DNA from: CAVPCZ01 sp963702445
Lineage (GTDB): Bacteria; Bacteroidota; Ignavibacteria; UBA10030; UBA6906
Length of the DNA: 64,000 bases
Assembly (NCBI GenBank): GCA_963702445.1
Contig: CAVPCZ010000009.1
Coordinates: 124,001-188,000 of the forward strand
Direction of reading: 5' to 3'
The position numbers were made by a program, and so were the translations under genes. The first letter of the stretch is position 1. Every line of letters starts with the position of its first letter. Shown piece by piece: positions 30,753-39,535 of this stretch. The notes below the pieces were generated by a model. The model saw only the letters and a program-made list of their open reading frames with translations. It searched no databases and was not told where the DNA came from.

Positions 30753-31670
30753 ATGAGGAATGCGATCTGTATTCTCCTGCTGTGCGGGAGCGTGGCCGCC
30801 GCTTCCGGACAGATCCGGATCACTGCAACCCGCCGGCTGGACCTTCCGGCCGGGCAACAGTGGCTTGCGCCGCGTTTCGCCCCTGACGGACTCTCCATCT
30901 TTCTGACCACGAACGGCTACACGGGCATCTACCGGTATATCACCGCCACGGGCGAACTCCAGACCGTGACCGATGAGTCGGGCGCCGGATTCGGTTTCGC
31001 CCTGTCGAAGGACGGTAACCGCCTGGCCTACCGCCGGACGACGTACGGCCGCACCGCCTTCGAGCGCACGCAGGAGATCGTGGAGGTGGATCTCCGGAAT
31101 CAATCGCGTGTGCAGCGGGGGGCCGGCGACAATCTCTCCGCACCGGTGTTCCTCCGCGAAAACATCGTTTACAGCAGGGGAGCTGAAACCCGGGGCATCC
31201 CGGAGCCGGATGGGGCGGTACAATCCACGGCTCTTCTCGGCATTGAAGAGACAAAAATCGCCCTTCTGGTGAACGGCCGGAAAACACTACTCGATCCGTT
31301 CAAAGACGGAAGTTACATCTGGCCGTCCCTTTCTCCGGACGGTTCAAAACTCGTCGCCTATGAAATGGCCCGAGGCACGTTCGTGTGCGACCTGACGGGC
31401 AGGATAGAGGCCCGGCTCGGACGGCACGATGCGCCCGCGTGGACGCGGGACGGACGCTGGATCATCGGCGTGGAGGAGAAGGACGACGGCCACCAGATCC
31501 TGGGCGCCGACCTTTTCGCCCTTGCTGTTGACGGCTCACGGACCATCCGGCTCACGGATTCGCCGGCCATTGAACTCAATCCTTCCTGTTCTCCCTCCCT
31601 CAACACCATTGTCTGTAATACGGCCGATGGGAAGATCCTCCTCCTGACCTACGAGGAGGTTGTGCGATGA
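30753..31670 (+). CDS. Exported TolB/PD40-like beta-propeller protein
   Basis: 305 residues, beginning 5 nt after the NagB-PIG-L stop, with a signal peptide ending Ala-Ser-Gly-Gln. Four or five WD40-like PD40 blades are visible (A-P-R-F-A-P-D-G-L-S-I-F, F-A-L-S-K-D-G-N-R-L-A-Y, P-S-L-S-P-D-G-S-K-L-V-A-Y, P-A-W-T-R-D-G-R-W-I-I-G). Such domains bind proteins or glycans in the periplasm. The stop overlaps the start of the amidase gene (ATGA), so it is translated with it and may help position or regulate that enzyme. No catalytic motif is seen. Confidence 0.7.
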   Translation: MRNAICILLLCGSVAAASGQIRITATRRLDLPAGQQWLAPRFAPDGLSIFLTTNGYTGIYRYITATGELQTVTDESGAGFGFALSKDGNRLAYRRTTYGRTAFERTQEIVEVDLRNQSRVQRGAGDNLSAPVFLRENIVYSRGAETRGIPEPDGAVQSTALLGIEETKIALLVNGRKTLLDPFKDGSYIWPSLSPDGSKLVAYEMARGTFVCDLTGRIEARLGRHDAPAWTRDGRWIIGVEEKDDGHQILGADLFALAVDGSRTIRLTDSPAIELNPSCSPSLNTIVCNTADGKILLLTYEEVVR

Positions 31671-34173
31671 AACGGTTCCCCGGTCTTTTCTTCTCTCTCG
31701 TGTTCATGGTCCTCACCGCATGGGGTCAGCGGACCGACCTGAGCGGACTCAAATTCTGCATCGACCCCGGCCACGGGGGGAACAACCCTGCGAACGACCG
31801 GTATGTGGTCCCCGACCCCGGCACCGAGTTCTGGGAATCGGAGAGCAATTTTCAGAAAGCCATGCGTCTGGACACTCTTCTGAAGGCACAGGGTGCATGG
31901 GTGATCCTTACCCGCTACACGAACAGCTATCCTGCGGACGACGAGCCGTCGCTCAGCGCGCGCTGGCAGCTCGCGAACGCCAACAATGTGAACTGGTTCC
32001 ATTCCATACACACGAACGCCTTCAACGGCACCGTAGAACTATACACTTCTGCTCGTGAAGGAAGACATCCCCACGCGCCAGCCTGCGTGGCCGCAGGCGG
32101 TGACGATGTCCAACATCATCGGTCCGGCGATTCAGGCGAAGCTGCGCAACACCCCGCGTTCGACGTACACCTATCTGGACTACACGTTTTATGGTGGTCC
32201 TCCCAACGGCTACAATCTCGGCGTCCTGAACGGTCTGGCGATGCCGGGGGAACTCTCGGAAGGGTCATTCCACGATTACTATCCTGAAACCCGCCGTCTG
32301 ATGAACAATTCTTACCGGAAGATGGAGGCGTATGCACTGCGCAACTCCTTCATGCAGTACTACGGTGTTCCGGCGGACACGCTTGGGATCATCGCGGGCC
32401 TGCAGGTGGATCAGGCCGCCGGAAAACTGCTGAACCTCTCGCGAGTCCGTCTTGTCCCCGGCAACCGTATCTACACGGGCGATACGTACAACAACGGGTT
32501 CTATATGTTTGACAATCTGCCGCCCGGCCCGTATACGCTCTATTTTGAAACGCCGGGATACACACCCGATTCCGTGCTGGTCACCCTGGGCACGAGGAGC
32601 GACGGCCTTTGTGGACCGTTCTTTCGTGTCATTCGCCGCGCCGACTATTATCACGTCCAGTCCGGTGAAGAACGATCCGGCGTTTCCGGCGCCAAACCCG
32701 ATCGTGATAAATTTCTCGAAGCCGATGGATACCGCATCGGTCCGGAGTGCATTTTCCATCGCGCCTCCGGTCACCGGTGCTTTCCTCTGGTCGAACGGGA
32801 ATGCGAAGTTGACCTTCGACCCCGATTCGACTCTCCCTGTGGCGGTTACCTTCACGGTCCGGCTGGACACCTCCGCGCGCTCGGCCGGGGGCCAGATGCT
32901 GGACGGCAATGGCGACGGCACCCCGGGCGACCCCTTCGTTCTCTCCTTCACGACAAAATATGTGGATGTTTTTCCACCCGTACTTCTCGCCCGTTTTCCG
33001 GGATCGGCCGATACGCTGCGCACCCCGGCCTCGTACATAAACATGACATTTGACGAACCTCTTGGTACGTCGAGCGTCAACATATCGAATTTTGTGATCC
33101 AGCAAATCGGCGCTTCCATTCAAACCCGGACTCTGGAGTACCGCGAAGAAAACGGCCGGGGTGGAGTGGTGATGTACATGCCGAATGGCCTCCTACCGGG
33201 CGCCTCGTACCGGGCGCGTGTCAGCAGGGTTGCTGACGCCCTGGGAAATGCGATGCCGACTTCAGTATCCTACATGTGGGATTTTGCCGTGAATCCCGGC
33301 TTGTTCAGCTATCAGGCGATCGATTCGCTGAACCCCGGATCGATTGCCTTCCTGCAGCCTTCCGCAGGGACAGGAACCGTGGGTGTCGATAGTGCCGTGC
33401 TGGCCGGCTCCACAGCCCGTGCGGTAGGCAGCGTGTTATCCAATGCAGGGTCGGCGAATCTCCGGTTTGCGTGGGACACGGCTGCAGCAACATGGCTCAT
33501 CCGCGTGCCCATCGACTCGTTAAGCACTGGTGGCCGTCTCCGGTGGCAGAAGAGCGGACACATCATCCGGGCTGCTCTGTATGGAGATGCAGGGCAACAG
33601 CAGTTCCGGTTTGCACTGGGTGAAGGCTCTACCCGGGAGGTGAATCAATGGCGGACGGTCGACTGGGTGGGGTGGCGCAATGTCGAATGGGATCTTGAGT
33701 CCGACCCGCTCGGGTCCGGCACGGGAAATGGCGTGCTGGACGGCGAGCTCCGATTTGATGCCGTTGAGTTCCGCTATCTCCCAGGCTCCAGCAAACGTAC
33801 GGGGCAGGTCTATATCGACCAGGTTGAGCTGGTGGAGAAGGGAGTGAACGCAGTGGAATCAGAGACGGGATCGCTGCCCGCGGTGTTTGCACTCCATCCC
33901 AACTACCCGAATCCGTTCAACCCATCAACACGTTTCACCTATGATCTTGCCGCTGCGGGCTCCGTGACATTGACCGTGTATGATCTCCTCGGGCGGGAGG
34001 TACGGCGTCTGGTGAACGGCCGACAATCCGCGGGGCGGCATACGGTGGAATGGGACGGCGGAGGCGTTGCCGCAAAGACCTCGAGTGGCGTGTATATTGC
34101 GCGGCTGTACGTGACAGGAGAAGACGGCGCGTCGGTCTACAGTGCTTCACTCAAACTCCTGATGATGAAATAG
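31667..34173 (+). CDS. N-acetylmuramoyl-L-alanine amidase (Amidase_3) with Ig-like domains and T9SS tail, two frameshifts
   Basis: The start overlaps the preceding stop. After the signal peptide the catalytic domain begins at once: F-C-I-D-P-G-H-G-G (zinc His), E-S-E-S-N-F (zinc Glu), H-S-I-H-T-N-A (zinc His), the Amidase_3 signature for cutting the MurNAc-L-Ala amide. Frames change near 32040 and 32610. A carboxypeptidase-regulatory-like segment (N-N-G-F-Y-M-F-D-N-L-P-P-G-P-Y) and Ig-like domains follow (I-V-I-N-F-S-K-P-M-D, a Big_5-type repeat), then a T9SS module (N-Y-P-N-P-F-N-P) to residue about 835. T9SS export means it works outside the cell or on the surface, unlike the neighbouring amidase at 34247. 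Confidence 0.78.
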
Positions 34174-34246
34174 GCAGTCAACGGAAAGCCCGGCCTGAAC
34201 GTTGTTACACCCTCCGCCGGGGCGTCAAAGCACAGGGAGCATATTG

Positions 34247-36070
34247 ATGCCGAAGACCAATCTGTTCCCCGGAGACCCGGTATCCCGAAGGTTTTTCCGG
34301 CCTTCCGGCATGCTGATGCTGTTGGCGGCAATGCTCCCGGTTGCTCTCGCCCGCGTTCCCGCTTCAGCGCAGGAACCGCCGGTGCGTCCGCCGCTTCTTC
34401 TTGTTGTACCGGATGCCGACACGACGATAACGGCTTCCGCCACGTACCGCCTTTCCGGATCAACGCTTCCGGGCCTCACCGTCCGTTTGAACGGCAAAGC
34501 GCTGCGTGTATATCCCACCGGCGCGTTCATCGGACTCCTCCGGCTGGAGCAGGGTGAGAACCGCTTCACGCTCACCGCCGCAGACTCCACGATTGTGCCG
34601 GTCACGAAGGAGTTTCTTATTGTCCGCAAGCCCCCGCTGGCATCCACTCCCCGTGATACGCTTGCCATTGACAGCGTGCTGATCGAACCCTCGCAGGATC
34701 TCTGGCTCAACGAAGGAGACCTGCTCCGTGTGCAGATCAAGGGGACACCCGGCTGTACGGCCACGTTTCTGAACGGGATGCCGATGATCGAGGTGGTTCC
34801 TTCGGGCCCGACCGCTCTGGAGGGGATCTACCGCGGTGTCTACCGTGTCAGGGCGGACGACATGTGGGAAGAGGTTCCGCTCCAGTTCACGCTCACCGAC
34901 AGCGGGGGCCGGAGTGTTGTCCGTGCATCGTCCGGGAGAATCACCGTACGTCCGGGTCTCTTTCCGATGGTGGGTGTCGCCCGCGGTGAGCGTCCCTATC
35001 TGAACTACGGCCTGGGTGAGGACCGGCTGGGGGGTGCGAAGCTCTCCTTTATCAGCGCCGGCGTGAGGTTGACGCTTACGGGAAAAACCGGTGACCAGTA
35101 TCGTGTGGCGCTGGCGGAAAACCAGGAAGCCTGGATACCCGAACAGCAGGTCGATGTCCAGCCTGAGGGCACGCCGCCGCCGTTTTCCCTCACGGGTTCA
35201 TGGAACGTCTACGGTGAAAGAAATTACGATTATGTGACCATCGCACTCTCGGACAAGCTGCCGTACGCGTCGTTCGTTGAAGGAACCCCCACACGCATTT
35301 TCGTGGATCTCTACGGTGCCGTCTCGAACTCCAACTGGATCACGCAGCATCTGACCGCACGCGAGATCCTGAACGTGTCGTACCGTCAGGTCGAAAAGAA
35401 CCTCCTCCGGATCACGGTGGAGCTGAAACATCCCCAGGTCTGGGGGTATTCCCTCGGCTACCGGGGGAACACGCTGGTGCTGAAAGTGCGCAGGCAGCCG
35501 GAGAAACTGGATCTGGACCGGTTGACGATCATGCTCGATGCGGGGCACGGAGGGACCAACGACGGCGCAATCGGTTCCACCGGCGCAAAAGAGAAAGACA
35601 TCAATCTTGCCACGGTGTTCCAGCTGAAACAGCTGCTCGAGGCGGAGGGGGCGAAGGTCCTGCTCACCAGGCGGAATGATTCTTCCAGCACCAATGGTGA
35701 ACGGTTGAAGGCAATCATCGCTTCGGAAGCCGATCTCCTGATAAGCATACACTCCAACTCGATAGGCAACACCACGGATCCCGAAGCCACGAGAGGGGTC
35801 AGCACCTACTATCGTCATCAATGCTACCGCCCCCTTTCGCAGGCGATTTACGCGCGGGTCCTGAAGACCGGCCTGGTGCCCTTCGGCAATGTCGGCGGGT
35901 TCAATTTCACGCTGAATTCCCCGACCGAACTGCCCAACGTGCTTGTGGAGCTGGCATTCATGTCGCATCCGGAGGATGAAATGAAGCTTCTGGACGACGG
36001 GTTCAGGAGAGAGATTGCAGAACGGATTGTGGAGGGCGTGGTGGATTTTCTGGAAAGCAATGAAGAGTGA
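34247..36070 (+). CDS. N-acetylmuramoyl-L-alanine amidase with AMIN-like domain (AmiC type)
   Basis: The ATG at 34247 lies behind a GGGAG box and opens a signal peptide ending Ser-Ala-Gln. The 607-residue protein has an N-terminal beta-rich region (about 35-230), an SH3-like stretch (Y-R-V-A-L-A-E-N-Q-E-A-W-I-P), an AMIN-like domain (about 330-410) and a C-terminal Amidase_3 domain: L-D-A-G-H-G-G, K-E-K-D-I-N-L, S-I-H-S-N-S and the catalytic Glu in V-E-L-A-F-M-S-H. This layout is that of periplasmic division amidases, which leave denuded glycan strands. It has no T9SS tail, so it should act on the cell's own wall. The frame is intact. Confidence 0.88.
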   Translation: MPKTNLFPGDPVSRRFFRPSGMLMLLAAMLPVALARVPASAQEPPVRPPLLLVVPDADTTITASATYRLSGSTLPGLTVRLNGKALRVYPTGAFIGLLRLEQGENRFTLTAADSTIVPVTKEFLIVRKPPLASTPRDTLAIDSVLIEPSQDLWLNEGDLLRVQIKGTPGCTATFLNGMPMIEVVPSGPTALEGIYRGVYRVRADDMWEEVPLQFTLTDSGGRSVVRASSGRITVRPGLFPMVGVARGERPYLNYGLGEDRLGGAKLSFISAGVRLTLTGKTGDQYRVALAENQEAWIPEQQVDVQPEGTPPPFSLTGSWNVYGERNYDYVTIALSDKLPYASFVEGTPTRIFVDLYGAVSNSNWITQHLTAREILNVSYRQVEKNLLRITVELKHPQVWGYSLGYRGNTLVLKVRRQPEKLDLDRLTIMLDAGHGGTNDGAIGSTGAKEKDINLATVFQLKQLLEAEGAKVLLTRRNDSSSTNGERLKAIIASEADLLISIHSNSIGNTTDPEATRGVSTYYRHQCYRPLSQAIYARVLKTGLVPFGNVGGFNFTLNSPTELPNVLVELAFMSHPEDEMKLLDDGFRREIAERIVEGVVDFLESNEE

Positions 36071-36113
36071 AGAACCGATCGTGACCGGAGGAAGTCACCC
36101 GGAGGGATCTGTG

Positions 36114-36623
36114 ATGATCCGGCCCTGGGAGCGGGGGGATCTTGAAAACGTCCGGCGTATCACGTGGGAGACGTGGCTGGCCACATATGCGTCGTTTATT
36201 CCCGAGAGCGATCTGCGCTGGTATCTTGACAAGCAGTATACCGTGCAGGCGCTCGGTGAGCTGATGGTGTCTGTACACTTTCGCGGGCTCCTCGCTGTCG
36301 AACGGGAGAGTGCTCTGGGTTATGCAAAGGTGCAGTTTCATCCGGACGACCGGCGATGCTACCTTTCCTCGTTGTATGTCATTCCCACCGCTCAGGGCAA
36401 GGGAGTTGGCAGGCAATTACTCGAACGGGCGGAATCGATCGTCCGGGAGTTCGGTGTTGACGAGATCTGGCTGGGCGTGATGGTGCAGAACACGCAGGCG
36501 CTTGACTGGTATACCAGACTGGGATTCATGTTTGTCCGTGAGGAACCCTTTGTCATGGGCAACACCACCGTCCGGCATCGTATCGGCTACAGACCCATCC
36601 ATCCTAAAGAGTCTCTATCCTGA
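36114..36623 (+). CDS. GNAT-family N-acetyltransferase
   Basis: I chose the ATG at 36114, eight nt after GGAGG and at the usual family start I-R-P-W; an ATG at 36060 overlapping the amidase stop is possible and would add 18 residues. The 169-residue GNAT fold shows the acetyl-CoA loop Q-G-K-G-V-G-R-Q-L-L and the C-terminal N-T-Q-A-L-D-W-Y-T-R-L-G-F motif. These enzymes acetylate amines of small molecules or proteins. Here, between an amidase and an AmpG-like permease, an amino-sugar or peptide substrate is plausible but unproven. Confidence 0.85.
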   Translation: MIRPWERGDLENVRRITWETWLATYASFIPESDLRWYLDKQYTVQALGELMVSVHFRGLLAVERESALGYAKVQFHPDDRRCYLSSLYVIPTAQGKGVGRQLLERAESIVREFGVDEIWLGVMVQNTQALDWYTRLGFMFVREEPFVMGNTTVRHRIGYRPIHPKESLS

Positions 36624-36633
36624 GGACAATGGT

Positions 36634-37923
36634 ATGGCGTTAAGCAAACCGGCAACCCGCAACCCCTGGGCATGGGTCTCCACGCTCTACTTCGCACAGG
36701 GTATACCGTACGTGGTGGTGATGACCGTCTCGGTCATCATGTACAAACGGCTGGGCATTTCCAACACGGACATCGCTCTGTACACAAGCTGGCTCTACCT
36801 GCCCTGGGTGATCAAGCCTCTCTGGAGTCCGTTTATTGAACTGTTCCGGACAAAACGGTTCTGGATCGTCTCACTGCAGTTGATCATCGGCGCATCGCTC
36901 GCCGCGGTTGCGCTGACCGTTCCCATGCCCTCCTTTTTCCAGTATACGCTGGCGATTTTCTGGCTGATGGCGTTCAGCTCGGCCACGCACGACATTGCCG
37001 CCGATGGGTTTTACATGCTCGGACTGGAACAGCACCAGCAGGCGGCGTTTGTGGGTGTGCGCAGTACGTTCTACCGGATCGCCATGATCACCGGGCAGGG
37101 TCTGCTTGTTGTCGTGGCCGGCACACTGGAAACCAATCTGGGCGGTAACATCGCGCTGGCCTGGTCCATCACCTTCGGCATCCTTGCCGCGCTCTTCCTG
37201 GTCTTTTTCATCTATCACCGCTTCATTCTGCCCTATCCGGTGTCTGACAGAACCGCCGAGCGTGGGGGTGTGGAGAGCCCGTTTGCGGCCTTTCTCAACA
37301 TTTTCGTCCTCTTCTTCAAGAAAAAGAACATCGTTGCCATAATTGCGTTTCTGCTGCTGTATCGGTTTGCCGAGGCACAACTGGTGAAGCTGGTATCGCC
37401 GTTTCTTCTGGATGCGCGCACCGCCGGAGGGCTCGGACTCTCGACAAGTGAGGTGGGGATTGTCTACGGAACCGTGGGGATTATCGCGCTGACGCTGGGC
37501 GGGTTGCTCGGAGGGTATGTGGTGTCCCGCCAGGGGCTCCGGTTCTGGCTCTGGTTCATGGTGATCATCATCCATTTTCCGGACCTGACATTTGTGTATC
37601 TGTCGCAGGTGCAGCCCGACAATTTCTACCTGATCAATGCGGCTGTCGCGCTGGAACAGTTCGGGTACGGGTTCGGCTTCACTGCGTACATGCTTTACAT
37701 GATTCTTGTATCTGAAGGCGAACACAAGACGGCGCACTATGCGATCTGCACCGGCTTCATGGCGCTCGGCATGATGATCCCGGGGATGTTCAGCGGCGCC
37801 CTGCAGGAGTGGATCGGATACAAGAGCTTCTTCATCTGGGTGATTCTCTCCACCATCCCCGGGTTCCTGGTCGCGGCGCTGGTGAAGATCCCGCCGGATT
37901 TCGGGAAAAAAGCACAAGCCTGA
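36634..37923 (+). CDS. AmpG-like MFS permease (muropeptide importer)
   Basis: 429 residues with 12 predicted membrane helices. The N-terminal helix reads T-L-Y-F-A-Q-G-I-P-Y, and a later helix contains A-T-H-D-I-A-A-D-G-F-Y, both typical of the AmpG branch of the major facilitator superfamily, which imports anhydro-muropeptides into the cytoplasm. The start at 36634 has TGAGGA upstream and follows the acetyltransferase stop by 10 nt. In a cluster with NagZ-, NamZ- and NagB-like genes, muropeptide or amino-sugar import is the best reading. FCB AmpG-like proteins differ from the enterobacterial one, so the precise cargo (disaccharide, GlcNAc, MurNAc, peptide) is open. Confidence 0.78.
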   Translation: MALSKPATRNPWAWVSTLYFAQGIPYVVVMTVSVIMYKRLGISNTDIALYTSWLYLPWVIKPLWSPFIELFRTKRFWIVSLQLIIGASLAAVALTVPMPSFFQYTLAIFWLMAFSSATHDIAADGFYMLGLEQHQQAAFVGVRSTFYRIAMITGQGLLVVVAGTLETNLGGNIALAWSITFGILAALFLVFFIYHRFILPYPVSDRTAERGGVESPFAAFLNIFVLFFKKKNIVAIIAFLLLYRFAEAQLVKLVSPFLLDARTAGGLGLSTSEVGIVYGTVGIIALTLGGLLGGYVVSRQGLRFWLWFMVIIIHFPDLTFVYLSQVQPDNFYLINAAVALEQFGYGFGFTAYMLYMILVSEGEHKTAHYAICTGFMALGMMIPGMFSGALQEWIGYKSFFIWVILSTIPGFLVAALVKIPPDFGKKAQA

Positions 37924-37953
37924 TTGACAACGAAAGAAGAGGGATACACACCG

Positions 37954-39429
37954 ATGAAACCAATTACTGTTTTTCTGCCTTACACAGGCGCGCCGTTCAC
38001 GCGCGAGACGGTTGAATTCCTCCGCACATCCGGGCTGGCGGAACGTGTCGTTCTGCTCGCCATGGGCGAGGATCTCCCGCACCTCGAAGGATGTCTCACC
38101 GTACCGGTGGTTTCCCTGCACGGGAGCAAGACCATGGCCGCGCTGGCCAAACAGGCCAAAACCCCCTATGCCCTTCTGCTGCTGCACGATACGCAGATCG
38201 ATTTCGGTCAGTTCGGCATCGAACGGTTTCTGGGTGTTGCAGAATCTACCGGAGCGGGGATGGTGTTTGCCGACTACTTCGACATGAAAGAAGGGAAACG
38301 GACTCCGCATCCCGTCATCGAGTACCAGTCCGGCAGCCTGCGCGACGATTTCAATTTTGGCTCGGTGGTGCTGCTCCAAAGTGCGGCGGTGAAACGGGCC
38401 GTAGCTGATCTGAAGGGAGCAAAACTGGCATTTGCAGGATGGTACGCCCTTCGCCTTGCGCTCTCCCGCCGGGCACCGCTGGTACGGGTCGGCGAATTCC
38501 TCTATAGCAAGGTTGAAAGCGATGTGCGCAAGTCGGGCGAAAAGCTGTTCGATTATGTCGATCCGAAAAACCGGCAGGTGCAGATCGAAATGGAACGGGC
38601 GGCGACGGCACACCTGAAGAAGATCGGTGCGTATCTCAAACCCAGGTTCGCAAAGATCAGGCTGGACGAAGGGGATTTCCCGGTCGAGGCATCGGTGATC
38701 ATTCCCGTGAAGAACCGCACGAAGACCGTCGGGGAGGCTGTGGAGTCTGTTCTGAAACAACAGACGAGTTTTCCGTTCAACGTTATTGTTGTGGACAACC
38801 ATTCGACCGACGGAACCACGGAGGTCCTGCGCACTCTTGCCGCGCGGGATGCACGTGTTCTGCACGTCATTCCCGAACGCCTGGACCTGGGTATCGGGGG
38901 GTGCTGGAACGAAGGGGCCCATCACGGGCAGTGCGGCCGTTTTTCGGTTCAGCTTGATTCCGACGATCTGTATAAAGACGGCACCACGCTGCAGCGTGTC
39001 GTGGACACATTCAAAAAGGAACGGTGCGCGATGGTGATCGGGAGCTACCAGATGACCAACTTCGCGCTTGAACCGATTCCCCCCGGTGTGATCGAGCACC
39101 GCGAGTGGACTCCCGCAAACGGCCGGAACAACGCCCTGCGCATCAACGGTCTGGGCGCCCCGCGGGCTTTCTACACACCGGTCCTGCGGAAAATCAAGAT
39201 TCCCAATGTCAGCTACGGCGAGGATTACGCGCTGGGCCTGGCGATTTCACGGGAGTATCAGATCGGCAGGATCTATGAACCGATCTACCTCTGCCGCCGC
39301 TGGGAAGGGAATTCAGATGCGGACCTGGATGTGAACAAGCTAAACGGGTTCAACTTTTACAAGGACAAGATCCGGACATTCGAAGTGATGGCGCGGATTC
39401 GCAGGAATCGGAAGGCAAACAAAGGATAG
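37954..39429 (+). CDS. Cytosolic glycosyltransferase family 2 protein with two GT-A-like halves
   Basis: 491 residues, no signal and no membrane helix. The C-terminal half (about 245-491) is a clear GT2: V-I-I-P-V-K-N-R, V-V-D-N-H-S-T-D-G-T and the metal motif L-D-S-D-D-L-Y. The N-terminal half (1-230) looks like a second, divergent GT-A fold (V-F-L-P-Y-T-G, L-L-L-L-H-D-T-Q-I-D, M-V-F-A-D-Y-F-D). I start at the ATG at 37954 rather than the weak TTG at 37924. It lies directly upstream of the DUF4922 gene; the two are probably co-transcribed and may share a sugar substrate. The acceptor is unknown; lack of a membrane anchor argues against wall-polymer extension at the membrane. Confidence 0.72.
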   Translation: MKPITVFLPYTGAPFTRETVEFLRTSGLAERVVLLAMGEDLPHLEGCLTVPVVSLHGSKTMAALAKQAKTPYALLLLHDTQIDFGQFGIERFLGVAESTGAGMVFADYFDMKEGKRTPHPVIEYQSGSLRDDFNFGSVVLLQSAAVKRAVADLKGAKLAFAGWYALRLALSRRAPLVRVGEFLYSKVESDVRKSGEKLFDYVDPKNRQVQIEMERAATAHLKKIGAYLKPRFAKIRLDEGDFPVEASVIIPVKNRTKTVGEAVESVLKQQTSFPFNVIVVDNHSTDGTTEVLRTLAARDARVLHVIPERLDLGIGGCWNEGAHHGQCGRFSVQLDSDDLYKDGTTLQRVVDTFKKERCAMVIGSYQMTNFALEPIPPGVIEHREWTPANGRNNALRINGLGAPRAFYTPVLRKIKIPNVSYGEDYALGLAISREYQIGRIYEPIYLCRRWEGNSDADLDVNKLNGFNFYKDKIRTFEVMARIRRNRKANKG

Positions 39430-39433
39430 ATGA

Positions 39434-39535
39434 ATGCGTCGTGTGTTCAGGCTGGCCCGGCAGGGGCACTACGGCGGCGACGAGAGCTGCTGCTTTTTCC
39501 TGGATAATGATGGGATCTTATGCTGGAACAATTGA
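39434..39535 (+). CDS. Possible 33-residue microprotein between the GT2 and DUF4922 genes
   Basis: An ATG at 39434, 5 nt after the GT2 stop, opens 33 codons with strongly G/C-ending third positions, as in the neighbours, ending in TGA at 39533-39535 inside the DUF4922 start region. The peptide is Arg-rich at its start (M-R-R-V-F-R-L-A-R) and holds E-S-C-C-F-F-L-D-N-D. There is no clear ribosome binding site. It could be a real small protein, a translational-coupling leader, or the remnant of a longer gene broken by a frameshift. Confidence 0.25.
   Translation: MRRVFRLARQGHYGGDESCCFFLDNDGILCWNN

Noticed and set aside
36871..39099. Long 742-codon open frame on the minus strand across the MFS and GT2 genes
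   Set aside because: It is the shadow of two well-supported plus-strand genes in a G/C-ending codon context; its product is His/Arg/Gly-rich without any family motif.
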